From NCBI RefSeq assembly GCF_003576645.1, contig NC_044919.1:20211068-20275067 (forward strand): a stretch of 64,000 nt of DNA, given 5' to 3'. This DNA comes from Ipomoea triloba. Lineage: Eukaryota; Streptophyta; Magnoliopsida; Solanales; Convolvulaceae. The notes beneath the pieces are model-generated. The model searched no databases and had not been told where the DNA came from. It worked only from the letters and a program-made list of their open reading frames with translations. Shown piece by piece: positions 34,783 to 48,457 of the stretch (positions are counted from its first letter, which is position 1; every line of letters starts with the position of its first letter). The translations under genes and the position numbers were made by a program.

Positions 34783-36290
34783 ATAAACAGAGCTTGTAGT
34801 AACGTTATTATTTTTCGTAATTAAAAACAACGCTAATACTATAAATACATAATATTAATATGTTAATTACATGTAAATAAATCGTGAATTACAAGTTTAT
34901 AAAATCAATATCTTAAGTCCATAACAAAAACTTACTAATTTTCAACTAAATTTTTCTTAAAATTATATAATAATCACGATTACATGTTAAACACTCAATT
35001 TATGAACCTTTAGCTTTAAGTATATTTATCTGTAATTTACATATTATGAACATGAAACAATATTAAAATTACTTGACGTAATACATTTATAGTTAACAAA
35101 TTATGTGCGTACAATCATACATATATAAGTTTATGTACATACAATTAACATATTATTTACTTACAGTGACGGGGCCATGGGACCCCGGGGTCCATTTTAT
35201 TAGTCTAAGCCTTGGCCCAAGTGGGGGTGGTGAAGGAAAGAGGTTGGGCTTAAACCTTGTTGGGCTAGGAAGGCATGTGATGTGGGCAGAATGCGTGGAA
35301 GCAAGCAAGCTGGGGTCACGGGTAGCTAGGCATGTCCCGTGGTGGCTGAGAGTGAGTGGGGTGAGAGAGTTTGGTTCGTATGGTGGGGTAGCCATGCTCT
35401 CAACTAGCGTGATGAGAAGGTGGCTAGCGAAGAGAGGGGTGGCGACGAGAATTTGGTGAGGGTTGGCAAAGTAGGTGGCGACCGAAAGAGTGGTAAAGGA
35501 GAGGAGTAGGGTTAGGAGTCTATGGTTTGAGTAAATGGACTTATTCTGGGTTGGGCTTGATGTAGATGCCTGGACCTAATCCCTTAATCATTAATTACTT
35601 AATGATTAAAAAAGGAGTGTGGAGGGGACTTATGATGGGATATATGAGTGTCGGCCAGGCCCATGAGTGAGGTAGAGTGAAGTGGGCCGTGGTACTACCC
35701 AGGAGCAAGGTGGCGGTATGCAAGAACAAGCACGCAAATGCATGTATGGGGGTGTGTATCGTGTATGCACGCACATGCGTATGTGGGTGCAGCCAAATGA
35801 CGGTTAAGGGGTGCAGACAAATGGCGGTTAAGGGGTGTAGCTAAATGACAGCTAAGGGGTGTAGCTAAATAGCGGCTAGGGTGTAGTTAAATGGCGGCTG
35901 GGGTGTAGGCGTGTGTCTCGCATAAGGTGTAGGCGTACGAAGGGTCTAGGCGCATGTGTCGAGGGGGTAAAGGGTGTAGACAAACTACGTGGGTAGAGGA
36001 GGTGTGCGCAAAGACGGGACCACACACGTGGTTGGCTGGGAGGAGTCTTTATACTGTATAAAAGGCTAGACCTGAGTTTGCTTAAGACATCACTACAAGA
36101 TACAATGACTTCTCTGGTTCGGTGGTCCGCGTCTGATATGCTCTACGGTTGGGACAGAGATTAATCCTCGTGTCAATGGCATTTATTTTTTGTTATTTAT
36201 TAGTTATCAGTTATTATGTACTAGTCCCTCTTTTTTCTTATTTATTATTCCAATAGCCCGGTTCTTTTGGTTATTATTTATTTAGCCCCC
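34388..36290. other. Non-coding region right of the N join
   Basis: No gene supported. Holds a (TA)n tract at 34734-34775, tandem units of about 33 bases at 35788-35900, and a TATAAAAGGC box near 36057-36066 followed by sequence like an LTR leader. A candidate LTR could not be bounded. Confidence 0.45.
35788..35905 (+). repeat. Short tandem repeat around AAATGRCGGYTAAGGGGTG
   Basis: About four units of 30-33 bases (GGGGTGTAGCTAAATGACAG and variants). Non-coding. Confidence 0.7.
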
Positions 36291-36291
36291 G

Positions 36292-36294
<3 letters not shown>

Positions 36295-36366
<72 letters not shown>
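36295..36366. repeat. (TA)n microsatellite at the left side of the MULE-like unit
   Basis: About 72 bases of TA repeat ending in GGCCCCTATTCAGGTGAGGA, a terminus resembling other (TA)n-flanked ends in this window. Confidence 0.9.
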
Positions 36367-36368
<2 letters not shown>

Positions 36369-37498
36369 CCCCTATTCAGGTGAGGACAACTTATTTTGAG
36401 ATCAAAGAGGTGTGATCTCAACCATCCATTAATAAGGAATAAAAGGCATGGATTAGAGATTAGATATAGCATTCACGGCAAATTGAAATAAAAGAAAGGG
36501 TAAATTAGAGATCTTAAAGATTGGTAGTAATTAAGGTATGATTTTTAATTACAAAGATAGCATTTGATGAGCATTTTAATTATGGAATGAGAAAGAGCTT
36601 ACAAGGAACGTGTGTATCATTATTGTTCAAGAAGTGGCGGCAGTTTCCTTACACATGGAGCTTTTGGAAATTTAGTCTACCACGGCAGACATGGAGGTGA
36701 TTTCGGAGCAAAACTTTGGGCAAACATCGAACGAAAACGCAGACAGAAATACCATGCAAGGTATGTATTGATTCCTTCAAACCTTGTGCTCGGTAATGTT
36801 TGGAAAATAATACTCATAAGTATTTAAACACGAGTTCTTGCTGGTATATGGGGCATTAAGTGAAATAATGCAGACATGATGACATATTACGTTGTGTGCC
36901 AGCTAAGGGATAAGTTGTGCCATTACCATGTATTGTTATTGACTACTCTAATGTATGTACGTATTAATGTTGATAATCATATGAGTATTGGCTTTCTTGC
37001 CATTGTTGACTGGAAAAATGGATATGTGAACTATGTATGCAGTAGTATTAATTTAATAAGAACAACAGTGGAAAACTAAAAGTTAAATATGGTGAATATG
37101 AGTGGAAACGGGCAATAGGAGAATAGGTTGATGGCAATTAATTGATTTGCATGTAGCAGAATGATATAGTGACTGATGAGAAATGGCTGTTAAATGAAGA
37201 GAATTTGTGAGAAGGAGTAAATGAGTAGAACATAAAATCTGATCGTTTGTGTGCCAAAGTGGGGTATTATTTGTGACGTTTGTCTAAAGTTTGTATGACT
37301 ACTGAAATGTATACGATTGAAAGCCTATACAGAATGAATGTGTTTTGTAATGGTGTTTTTTCGTGAACCGAGGACATATTTAATTATAAAAGAAGCCTAA
37401 CCTATTACTATGTTGGTTGTTATTGGTTTTAATATTACCCACATAGTATGTGAAATAGTAATTGATTAATTTTAAGTAGTTAGAAACTGTGATAAAGT

Positions 37499-40041
37499 AT
37501 GTGCCGTACAGGGATTCAATTTGTGCTAGATGAAGAAGACATCAATCGTGATGCGCGTGTGGGTGGGGATTGTGAGAATGAAGATCACGAAGAAGGTGAA
37601 TACGAATGTATACCTGATTGTGATGAAAGTATTAAACCCCACCTGGGGCAACGTTTTCAGACGTTAGACGAGGGTGTTCGTTATTACAAAGAATATGCCG
37701 CATTTGTAGGATTTGATGTACGGGCCAGCACAGTGAAGAAGAACCGATATGGAGATATAGAAGTGAAGTATTTGCTTTGTTCAAGAGAGGGGTACACAGT
37801 GACCAAGGCACAAAGGTCATCAACCGCAGTGGAGAACAACGGAGCAAATATAAACACACGCCGACGTGTGTCTAACAGGGTTGGGTGTATGGCTCGGTGT
37901 GTCCTGAAACTACAAAAGGACGGACTTTACGCAATTAATGTGTTTACTGAAAGTCATAAACACCGTTTATGTGCCCAAGAGGCAAGATTGTTCCTCAAGA
38001 TAAACCGGAACTTGGAAATCGGACATCAAGCATTCATAGCAACATGTGAAAAGGCTAACATAGGGATTTCAAAAGCATTTGATCCATACAGTGTACTAGG
38101 TGGTGGTTTAGATAGCGTTGGTGCTGCATGTGTTGACTTTATAAATTGCAGGAGAGATGTTCTAGCACAGTTAAACGAGGCTGATGCACAATCAATAATA
38201 GATAAATACGCATAAAGAAAGCGTTGTTTGATTCTTACACGTTCGATTACGACGTTGATGATGAGCAGCAGCTTTGTAGAGTATTTTGGTGTGACCCTAT
38301 AGCCAAGCAGAACTACCTTAAGTTTGGAGAGATGGTTTCATTCGATGCAACGTACCGCACAAACAGGTTCATTCTTTTTATAATGTTTGTAATAGTTTAT
38401 GTGGCTAATGTGTGACACTTAATTAGAAGTTGTGTGATGACAACGCGTACAAAGAGTGGTAATTTAAAAATCGTATAAAGATTACTTTAATTACCGAATG
38501 TAAAAATGTAGGAAACGAATAATATGTACGTATATTATTGAGTAAATAACATGTGCATAATGCTTTGTCGTTGTGTGCCCAAGTATCTAATTATCAATTA
38601 TGCTTTGAGTGCAGGTACAAGATGGTGTTTGTACCTTTTACAGGGATTGACAACCATAAAAAGTGTGTGACGTTCGGAGTTGGACTCATTTCAAAAGAGA
38701 ATAAACCATCATATGCCTGGTTACTAAACGCATTTAAGCGTTGCATGGGGCAAGCACCGACATGTATAATAACAGATCAAGACCCTGCGATGAGAGAGGT
38801 AGTACCCCAGGTTTTTCCCGAGAGTAGACATCGTTTCTGCATGTGGCACATCATGGCAAAAGTGGGAGAAAAAGCAGGGGCGACCTTAGCAAAAAATGAG
38901 GCATTTCGAAAGGAATTAAATGCTGTTGTGTGGAACGAAACGTTGGGAATAGAAGATTTTAAAAGGAGGTGGCACGCAATAATGGCAGATTACGGATTAG
39001 AAGGTAATACGTGGTTCTCACAACTATTTGACGCGAGAGAGCACTAGATAGAGGCGTATTTTGAAGGACAGTTTATGGCTGGCCTAATGCGAACAACATC
39101 AAGATCAGAGGTAGAAAATGGGGTGTTTGGATCCTGCATCAATGAGAATGGAACGTTGTTAGAGTTTTTTTCCCAGTTTGATAGTGTTATAGAAATGCAA
39201 CGACACAAACAAGCACAGTTAATTGCATAGACTGAAACCTCCACCCCATGAATGAAGACCCCTCTATTGATTGAGAAGCATGCAGCGTCCATATACACAA
39301 TTGCCATCTTTTATGATGTGCAAGCAGAGATTTACGAAGGGTGTTTTTCGTGCAAAATTACGTGGAGGGAAGAAGCTGAAGATATCACATTCTACACAAT
39401 CAAGGAGGGACAAGCTAGGAGTTTTAGAGTAAGCTATTCTAGAGAAAGGGGGGAAATACAGTGTTCGTGTGGCAAATTCAAGAGGGTGGGAATATTATGC
39501 CGGCATATTTTTGTTGTATTAAAGGACGATGATGCAGAAATGATCCCACCCACCAAAGTACGTAGTACAGAGATGGACCAAGAATGGCAATGCAAAGGAG
39601 ACAGAGGCTAACACGGAATACAAGGATGAGAATAAATTAGTTGGCAAGGTATGGAATGAGTTCAACAACTACATGGCACTATCAAAGGGAAGCATTTTGG
39701 ATTTGCAGGGGATACTAAATTTTATGCAAGACAAGAAAGGTGAAATGATGAAGAGGAAGGGGATGATTGAGGCGAAAAGGAAAAGAAGTTATTTAGTTGA
39801 GACGTTTTATGGCACACAAACATCCACTACAATAACAATAAAGCCACAACCAATATCGAAAAACAAAGGTAGCGGGAAGCGTTTAAAGAGTGTTCGCGAA
39901 AAAGCAGCAGAGATGCAGAAGATAGACGGACGCAAGTGTAATGGTTGCGGACAAAAACCAGCTCGGCACGACTTTCGCAACTGTCACATGAATCCGAAGA
40001 ACCAGAATAAGGGAAATGAGAATGACAAGGCGCATGGGTGA
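37499..40041 (+). pseudogene. FAR1-like MULE transposase, decayed
   Basis: ATG at 37499. An acidic leader is followed by a FAR1 DNA-binding zinc domain (FQTLDEGVRYYKEYA to ESHKHRLC). The frame breaks by an indel near 38200-38224. The MULE transposase core follows: VSFDATYRTN, an intron 38367-38614 (GT-AG, joining in phase to RYKMVFVPFTGIDNH), and CIITDQDPAMREVV. TAG at 39044-39046 and two more stops near 39228 and 39249 interrupt. A SWIM zinc finger (CSCGKFKRVGILCRH) lies near 39460-39510 and a CxxC...H tail near 39950. Such proteins bind element ends and catalyse cut-and-paste transposition in the nucleus. This copy is inactive. Confidence 0.88.
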
Positions 40042-40074
40042 GTTAGTGGAAAAATAAATAGGGGTACTGTGTTT

Positions 40075-41163
40075 GAACTAAATCTCATTTGACATGTGAC
40101 ATACAATGTCGTAAAACATATTTTGGTTGTGTAGAGATGACTAAGGTAAATTAGATTTATTAATGAGTTCTAGTAAGGGATTGGAGAGATTGAGTTATTA
40201 TGTGTTGATATGCAGACAATGGTAATGTATCTGGCACATTAGACATAATTTTTTCCCACCACCAAAAGCACTTATAATTGGCACACAAATTTTCCAACAT
40301 TGGCACATAATAGGTAATTCTCGGCACACAATATTGAGGACAAAAAATCAAGCTTCCATGATATCAAGAATTTTGAACTTCTATATTTAAGTAAACATAA
40401 AACAACTACGAACAGTAAAAAAACAGATCCCATACTACAAAACTGCTAACAATTTGAAAAAAAAAAAAACAAACAAACAAACAAAAATATCCACAAACTT
40501 CCGTTTAATTAACAAAAAACAAAGCATACATATGATTCCGCCTAAAATTGGCACAACCAGAGACGTTGAAACTTGGCACCCAAGTTTCTCAAAATTGGCA
40601 CAGAATTGCTAATCATCGTCACACAATATGGTGATCAAAATTCTTGTATATAAAAAATGCCAACAAGACATTAATCCACCAAACAGTCCAACGAAATTGT
40701 TGTTCTACCTACAAAACTGCCAACAATTTGTTTATAAAAAAACAAAAACAAATAAATAAAATACCCAAAAACTTGCGAATAATTAATAACAGCAAGACAT
40801 GAATCCATCAAACAGTGCACACGGATATATTTATTAAAATTAAAAAAATATTACTCGAGAAAGTAATTTTTCCCACCACCTAAAGCATTTATACTTGACT
40901 CACAATTTTCCCAACATTGACACACAATTGCTGGCGCTCCGGTACACAATAATGAAGCTGCCATGATATGAAGAAGTTTGAGCTTCTATATAATAAATCT
41001 CATTTGACATGTGACATACAATTTCGTAAAACATATTTTGGTTGTGTAGAGATGACTAAGGTAAATTAGATTTATTAATGAGGTTCTAGTAAGGGATTGG
41101 AGAGATTGAGTTATTATGTGTTGATATGCAGACAATTGTAATGTATATGGCACATTAGACATA
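40075..41163. repeat. Direct duplication of about 170 bp flanking diverged repeats
   Basis: Bases 40075-40243 recur at 40995-41163 nearly unchanged (contains GACATGTGACATACAAT and GGGATTGGAGAGATTGAGTT). Between them are three diverged units with TTGGCACACAA-type words. This is the intergenic space between the two converging genes. Confidence 0.8.
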
Positions 41164-41551
41164 ACTAACGGTCACATATTGCAAGGTGAGGAAAAGCGCT
41201 CTATAATAATTGTGAATTGTAACAACTATACCCTTCGTGCCAAACGGTGGGAAAGTTTTAGGCAAACACACAATTGTTGTTAGACACTTACAAAGTTGGG
41301 GAGTTACGGGTGGGTTGGTATGCAAAAACACACAGAAGTAAATCGATTGTGGCAAAGAAGACGTAACTAAATGGCAAACATAGATCAATAGTAAACATTG
41401 TCTTAGGGAACTATTTGAAGCAAAACAGTAATATCGTGAAGCGCACTTTGGGGACAAACATCGTTATAGTATACGAGATGAAGTCCAAAATGGCTTGTCT
41501 AAAAAAACGAATATATCAACTAATTAACAACAAACACCAAATTAAGTCAAT

Positions 41552-44500
41552 TCACCCGGGTATCCCCAAAGATGAAAGAAACTGAATGGCACGTGCAACA
41601 TTGCTGGTGCGGTGAGAATTGATATTTGCCGTGCATATCTCACGAATGTACTTCATGCGGAAGCGATCCAATGCAGCTTGGTCACCCTTAACGAGACCAC
41701 AATCCCAGTCAGTTACGCACTGTCCAACGTAACTCTCCATGTGGCGCATAAGGTTAACTCCACAGTCAATCGTGTTGTTAGCGTCACGCCATTTCATATC
41801 CATCCTCTTTGATACAAAATGAAGGCACCACTCAGAGTTTGCAACTTGAGTAAGCGAGAGGAAATACGAGACAGCAACAGTAGCTGGAATAGAGATGTGT
41901 CAAAAGTTGTACATTGTGGGAGTGTAAAAATTCTAAAAAGGGAATTAAAAATGTAGAAATTGCAACATACCAAATTATCCGGTATCAGACCATACTTGAT
42001 TGACGTGTTTGGGCATTTTGTGCAGTTATCGATTATCTCTAACCGCCAGGAGACAAAATCCACAAACAGGAGATAGAAATGGCTACTGTGAAGCATGGGG
42101 AAAAAGAGCTGGAATAATGCAGACAAATGTCAGTTTCGAAATACCCAAATATCAAAAACTAGTGCACATAATTGATAGCTAAGTGGCACATCATTATATT
42201 AGTTTAAAGTGAAGCAAATAACCCTACAATATTGTAGAGTAAAATAAGAGCACAAGGATATAACTTACCAGACGAACATCTTTCCAGTGTGTATATGGGG
42301 AAAGTGCGAGATCAGCTTCCAAAGCCTTGGAAAACCGTCCAACTAGTTGTTTATCTGGTGATTCGGACGTTAACTGAGCATGATCAATCTACAAACATAG
42401 GGAGTAACAGAAATGAATACCACCAAGAACAACAAACCGTCGAATGGAATGCATTTACACCAAATCTACATAAACTTACAGCGGTGAATGGAGACGCAAA
42501 TACTCTAGATGGGGCATCTGGAGGCTTAGAGTGTTCTCGGCTATTTAAAATACAGGACCACGCTTCAATCACACCAACCGTCACTAGTTCACCCGGTGCT
42601 AATGAACATAAATCATCGCGCCGTGCGATACACCCATTATACGAAAATAATTCTTCATTCCTTGACCAATTAAAAAAAGACAAGGTCAAGAAAAGCAATG
42701 AGAAAAATAGCATAGACTAGCACAGACTAATGATTAAAATATAAGGATGTGAACTCACTTATCAACAGCGTCACATTCTAAAACCCACTTAGATAACTGG
42801 ACATCATCTAGGAAACCAGAAGATGGCAATGGCACACTAGGTCCGATGCCCACATAGCGAATCGAATCAGGAGTAGGGCGCTCGGGCCTATTAGCCTTTA
42901 GTGAAGCAACATAAAGAGGCGTACCATCGACACGACTCACACCCTGATAAAAGCATTATAAATTACATTTGAACATATGAAGGTGAAAAGACAATTTAAT
43001 GAAATAAATGTAATGATGTTATAATGAAGATAGGAAAACCTCTATAGGTGTTACAAAAGAACCATCATGAACAGCATCTACCATTGTTGGATGACGCGAA
43101 CACCCATCCACCTCCCCAACAATAGGCTGCACAAATAATAACATACAATAACAACAACTGGGCACACAATTATACTGTAACAGGCACGCAATTATACTGT
43201 AACAGGCACGCAATTTAACAGAGTTCACATCCTTATATTTTATAGCCAATCAAAACTACCGTAAGTTTGGAGAGATGGTTTCATTCAGTGCAACGTACTG
43301 CACAAACAGGTTCATTCTTTTTATAATGTTTGTAATAGTTTATGTGGCTAATGTGTGACACTTAATTAGAAGTTGTGTGATGAAACGCGTACAAAGAGTG
43401 GTAATTTAAAAATCATAGAAAGATTACTTTAATTACCGAATGTAAAAATGTAGGAAACGCAAGAATGTAACAGGCACACAAATATACTGTAACAGGCACG
43501 CAATGTATAGCACAAAGTAATATTAGAAATAATACCAATATCGACCACACACTTGGGTGATTACATCGGCAAACAGTAAAAAACCAAAAAAAAAGAAGCA
43601 TTGAAGCGATAAAATCGTATCACTAAATGTGCACTGACATATACACAAACAGGCACACAACCACAACACATTATGCTGAAATGAATAACCGGATTACATA
43701 CCATCTCGGAATCAATGCACGCACAATCCCCATTTCCCACTCCAGTACCTTCAAGACCTACTCCACTCACATACTCAGCAATAATGACATTATTAACTTC
43801 CTACACAAGACGGAGTATAGAAACAATAACCAAACTATTACGTGTAGACAATTCTTAAGAAACCAAAATAAACGTTACCAACTCATACCGGCACAGTGTC
43901 AGACCCACCACAAGGCTGATCTGCAGCAACAGGCACACGAGAATCACCAAGATCCTACATAAAGTCACACACAAACATAAACACAGTATTAAAGATGAAT
44001 AGGAAACAACATCTCACGCAATTTGAAAGAAAACGACACACCGTATATATTAATAAAGATATGGTATTACTTGATTAATCCCACGAGTAATCTCAGACAC
44101 ACATTCCCACACACCGTTCCCAAAATCCTGGGTAAGTCCAAGGCTAAAAGAGGGGACATCGTTGAGGTTAGTCCTCTCAGTGATAGCACGCTCAACCTCA
44201 GCCAACGCACGAATGTTGTCAGGATTTCCCCAAAACTCATCATCATATTGAGTAAAGGTTGGCTGGGAACAAGGTTGAGCAGTGGACTGAGGAACGGACA
44301 CTTGGGGCTTCACCCCAATAAGAACTTGAGCAGCACCTAGCACCTATTGAAAATTAACATCAACCCCCGATCCCGCATTTGCCTCATTTACTAGCTGGAC
44401 AAGTGTAAGTATACTCCTAGCAATCTCGCCCGTCGTATCAGCCAACCGTTCAACTAGTGACTACATGCAAGAAAAATGCAACCTTTGTGTAATGAGTATA

Positions 44501-47500
44501 TGTACCACACAGAACATTGAGGCACGGCACACAGAATCGTGTATGATAAAAAAAGAAATGAAAATGTTCCAAAAAGGGCCAACATAATGGCTTGGCACAC
44601 AAACCAGCCCACATTGGCAAACGTAACAATTAATAAATGTAAACTGAATAACTTATTACGCAATAATAGTAAGAAAATAATTGCCTTCTGTGGACGAACA
44701 ACCGGTGAAGACGGTACAGGCGAAACGCGACGAGAACCACGCAAATCGGCTTCAACATCAGCAACCTCAGGGTCCACATCAGGCACTACGCCATGCTGCA
44801 CGCGAAACAGACACTCAATCACACCAGTCCCAAAACCACCGGACCGGATCTCTGTAGACTGTCTATCACTAAGCATCTGCCATGTTAATCCCCGAAATGT
44901 TGGTATTGACCTTGTCAATACTCGAACGGTGGCCCAAACGCGATCAAAATACAACAACTTTCATTTAAAAAAAAAAAGGAAAAACAAGTTAAAATGAGTG
45001 AAAGTCATCAACAAAACATACATAAAAGGAAACATAATAAGCAGAGCATTAACCAGACACTCACAATTAAAAAAATAATAAGACCCGTAAATCGGGGATT
45101 AGACCCCGCCCGCCACACCGCATGAGTAGAAACCAACTCCTCGAGTAGAAACCTCGACCAGTTCAAATTCGGAATAGCTTCAACATCATCTAGGTGATGG
45201 AACACAGCCTGGTTGCAATATTCGTTGCCCATACAGGAAATCAAAGTTGAAATCATCAACATCATAAAATGTCGTTGAAACCACTCACCACAATCCAGAT
45301 CATTCCGAATAAAGTCTGAAACCTCAGATAGTTTGACATCATAATGAGTTTTGCCAAACTTGCTAAGCCAAGCAGCCAATAACTTACTCTTCGCATACCG
45401 ATCCCGCCGATATATAACATCACGACCCCGCGGGAAACCCATAATCAAAGTAACGTCTTCCTCTGTGATTGGCAAGACCTCACCCTCCCCCAAATTAATA
45501 CACATATTAGTTGGATCAAAATTCGCTAACAACCAACGACCCAACCTAGTAGGCAACTTTGAAAACTTTAAATCGAGGAGACTACTAAACCCGAGTGCAA
45601 TAATATCCTTCCTCTGACGTGAGGTGAGATCCTCCAACGCATCTACCAAAAAGGAATGAGAAACTCGAACTGTAAAAGTAGGAAATGCAGCTTGTTGTTC
45701 TGCAGTTAACCCAACATCCGGAGCATCGGGCAAAGGATCTCGGCGAACCTCACCCCTAACAACATTAGGAACATCAACAAAATCCTCATCAGCGTTCTCA
45801 AGCTGAGACAGACACCGCACTGAAGGTGCCCCCCGCTGCCTTTTGGCTGACAACAACAGACACACTCAAATTATTAGGAGAACGCCTTTCAACAAGTATG
45901 GCACATCGGTAAAACAATGCGGCACACATTTCACGCAGAAAAGCTAAATCCAAAAAATAGAACAAAACCACAATAACAAAATTCCGTAACCACAATAACA
46001 ACTAAATAATAAACATTGGCACAGAAGTTTCCCTAAACGCCCGAAAAGGTAGAGTTTGGTACCTCAAGCTTCTATTAACATATATACAACAAAAATAATT
46101 TTTTCCCACCACCAAAAGCATTTATAATTGGCACACAAATTTTCCAACATTGGCACATAATTGCTAATTCTCGGCACACAATATTGAGGACAAAAAATCA
46201 AGCTTCCATGATATCAATAATTTTGAACTTCAATATTTAAGTAAACATAAAACAACTACAAACAGTAAAAAAAACATATCCCATACTACAAAACTGCCAA
46301 CAATTTGAAAAAAAAAAACAAAAAAACAAAAAAAAATATCCACAAACTTCCATTTAATTAACAAAGAACAAAGCATACATATGATTCCGCCTAAAATTAA
46401 AACTCTGAAAAGGTTGAGTTTCGTAGCTCAAGCTTCTAGTAACGTATATACAACAAAATCCAATTTTTCCAACAACCAGAGACATTTATACTTGGCACCC
46501 AAGTTTCTCAAAATTGGCACAGAATTGCTAATCATCGTCACACAACATGGTGAACAAAATTCTTGTATATAAAAACTGCCAACAAGACATGAATCCACCA
46601 AACAGTCCAACGAAATTGTTGCTTAACCTACAAAACTACCAACAATTTGTTTATAGCAAAACAAAAACAAATAAATAAAATACCCAAAAACTTGCGAATA
46701 ATTAATAACAACAAGACATGAATCCACCAAACAGTGCACACAGATCTATTTATTAAAATAAAAAAAAATTTCTCCAGAAAGTAAATATCCACAAACATGC
46801 AATTAATTAATAAACACTGCATACGGAATTATTTTATTGGCTTAAAACAACACCAAACAAAAGTAATTTTTGCCAAAATTTAATTTTCCCACCAGGTAAA
46901 TCATATATGCTTGACACACAAGTTTCCCAACATTGGCACACAATTGCTGAACATAGGCACACAAATTTGTGAACAAAAACTGAAGCTACCATGGTATTAG
47001 ACAAAACCGAAACAAGAACCAAAATTTAAAATTTAAAAAAAAAAAAGTAAAACTGAAGCTGCAGATTAAGGACATTATGGAAAGTTACAGAAGTGGAAAA
47101 AGAAAGGAAATAAATATAACAAAATTCCTGAAAGGGCAAAAAGCTCTAAGCTTTAAGAGAGTACAGATTAAGGACATTATGGAAAGAATAGAGAACAATA
47201 ATAAAATAAAGAACTGTGGCTACAAAACCAGCAATGATAGCTGCTCCAACATGGTCACCAAACTTTGGTACCTGCCCACATATTGGTAGCCAACCAGCAT
47301 GACTGTTTCCCTTCTCTCCCAGTTGACCTAGTGCCAAACATGCTGATATGCTTGAATTTAACAGCAATGTCATAATCTAACAGTAACAGTATCCTTCACT
47401 TTACTGTCAATGCACTAACTACTGCAAACCCAAACTCAAAATTCACATTCACAAGCACTCAAAATCATGAGATGAGCAATACTCCCCACTACAACACCGA

Positions 47501-48457
47501 ATTCTTTTTTCAAGCTTCTTTTAGCAATCAACAATAACATCATTCTTTTTTCCACCCTACACCCTCTACCTGAAACCCAAACCTTCCTGTACATATCTAT
47601 GTATTTTGCCAAGAGGACCTTTATAGCCAACAAATAGAGCAATGTCTCCCTCAACCACCCTCATTGCATATGCAACTCATAAACGTATATAGAACAAAAT
47701 TAATTTTTCCACCCAACAAAAGCATTTACACTCGGCACACAAGTTTCCAAACTTTGGCACACAATTGGTAAATCTTGGCGCACAATAGTGTGAACAAAAA
47801 AATCAAGCTACCATTGTATCAAGAATTTTAAACTTCTAAATTTAATTAAACATAAAACAGCTAGAAACAATAAAAAACACATCCCAAACTACAAAATTGC
47901 CACAAACTGGATTAAAAAAAAAAACAAGAAAAAAAATAACCACAAACATGCAATTACTTAATAAACACCAAAACACACATATGATTCCACCAAACATTGC
48001 ACATGGATTTATTTTATTAAGAAAAAAACAAAACCGAAATAAGAACCAAAATTCTACAATTCCTAAATATTAATAAAAAACAGAAAATATATATCATTCA
48101 AGCATATCATATATAACGTAATAGCCAATTCCTGAAAAAAATGCCAAAAAACATACAAAAATTACCAAAAAACAAAAAAAAAAAACATAAGCAAACTGCA
48201 TTTACAGAAATATATATATACTAGTCCTGGAACAATACAATTTTTATTAATTTATTTTTAGTTTTCTTCTAATGAACTATTGCCCAGAATTCCCTCTAGC
48301 CACATAAAAATCAACTTTCTCGCTCAATATACATGCATTCTTGTAATATGGGTAATTATTTAATTACTAACAAAAAAAAATACTAACCTGGAACCGAAAC
48401 CTCCGATGCCGGACCGGAGCCACGACGCCGTCGATGACAATCACCGTCTTCCGCCAT
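41552..48457 (-). CDS. Ulp1-like (C48) cysteine-protease gene with plant-mobile-domain-like N-terminus, 12 exons
   Basis: Exons on the minus strand: 48388-48457, 45065-45846, 44685-44957, 44071-44460, 43889-43954, 43702-43800, 43040-43126, 42759-42943, 42480-42660, 42269-42388, 41971-42108, 41552-41883. ATG ([10 protein letters not shown]) has A at -3 and G at +4. The first ten junctions keep phase; nine introns are GT-AG and intron 3 looks GC-AG. Exon 2 ([26 protein letters not shown]) matches the plant mobile-type domain seen beside Ulp1 in MULEs. The protease end has His about 761 ([11 protein letters not shown]), Asp about 778 (EIIDN) and Cys codon 41762-41764 ([13 protein letters not shown]). 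Ulp1 enzymes cleave SUMO conjugates. Oddities: an in-frame TAG at 44344-44346, and the exon 11/12 junction is out of phase with the Cys frame. Length about 900 residues. Confidence 0.75.
43242..43460 (+). repeat. Duplicated piece of the transposase gene inside an Ulp1-gene intron
   Basis: About 220 bases nearly identical to 38299-38520 (TTTGGAGAGATGGTTTCATT, then intron sequence GTTCATTCTTTTTATAATG), including the exon-intron border of the transposase. It lies in the intron between exons 6 and 7, opposite to the Ulp1 gene direction. Confidence 0.92.
46080..48060. repeat. Array of diverged ~400-base repeats in intron 1 of the Ulp1-like gene
   Basis: At least four units start near 46100, 46470, 46880 and 47700. 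Each carries three spaced words of the type TTGGCACACAA, followed by CAAGCTTCCATGATATCAA-like and CATACATATGATTCC-like blocks. Related units lie at 40245-40990 beyond the 3' end of the gene. Confidence 0.75.

Noticed and set aside
35103..35459. 118-aa plus-strand frame
   Set aside because: Mixed simple-sequence translation without domain; overlaps an equally long minus frame.
35160..36190. Candidate LTR from TGACGGGGCC to CGTGTCA with TATAAAAGG
   Set aside because: No matching 5-bp flanks or partner LTR; kept only as a note in the spacer entry.
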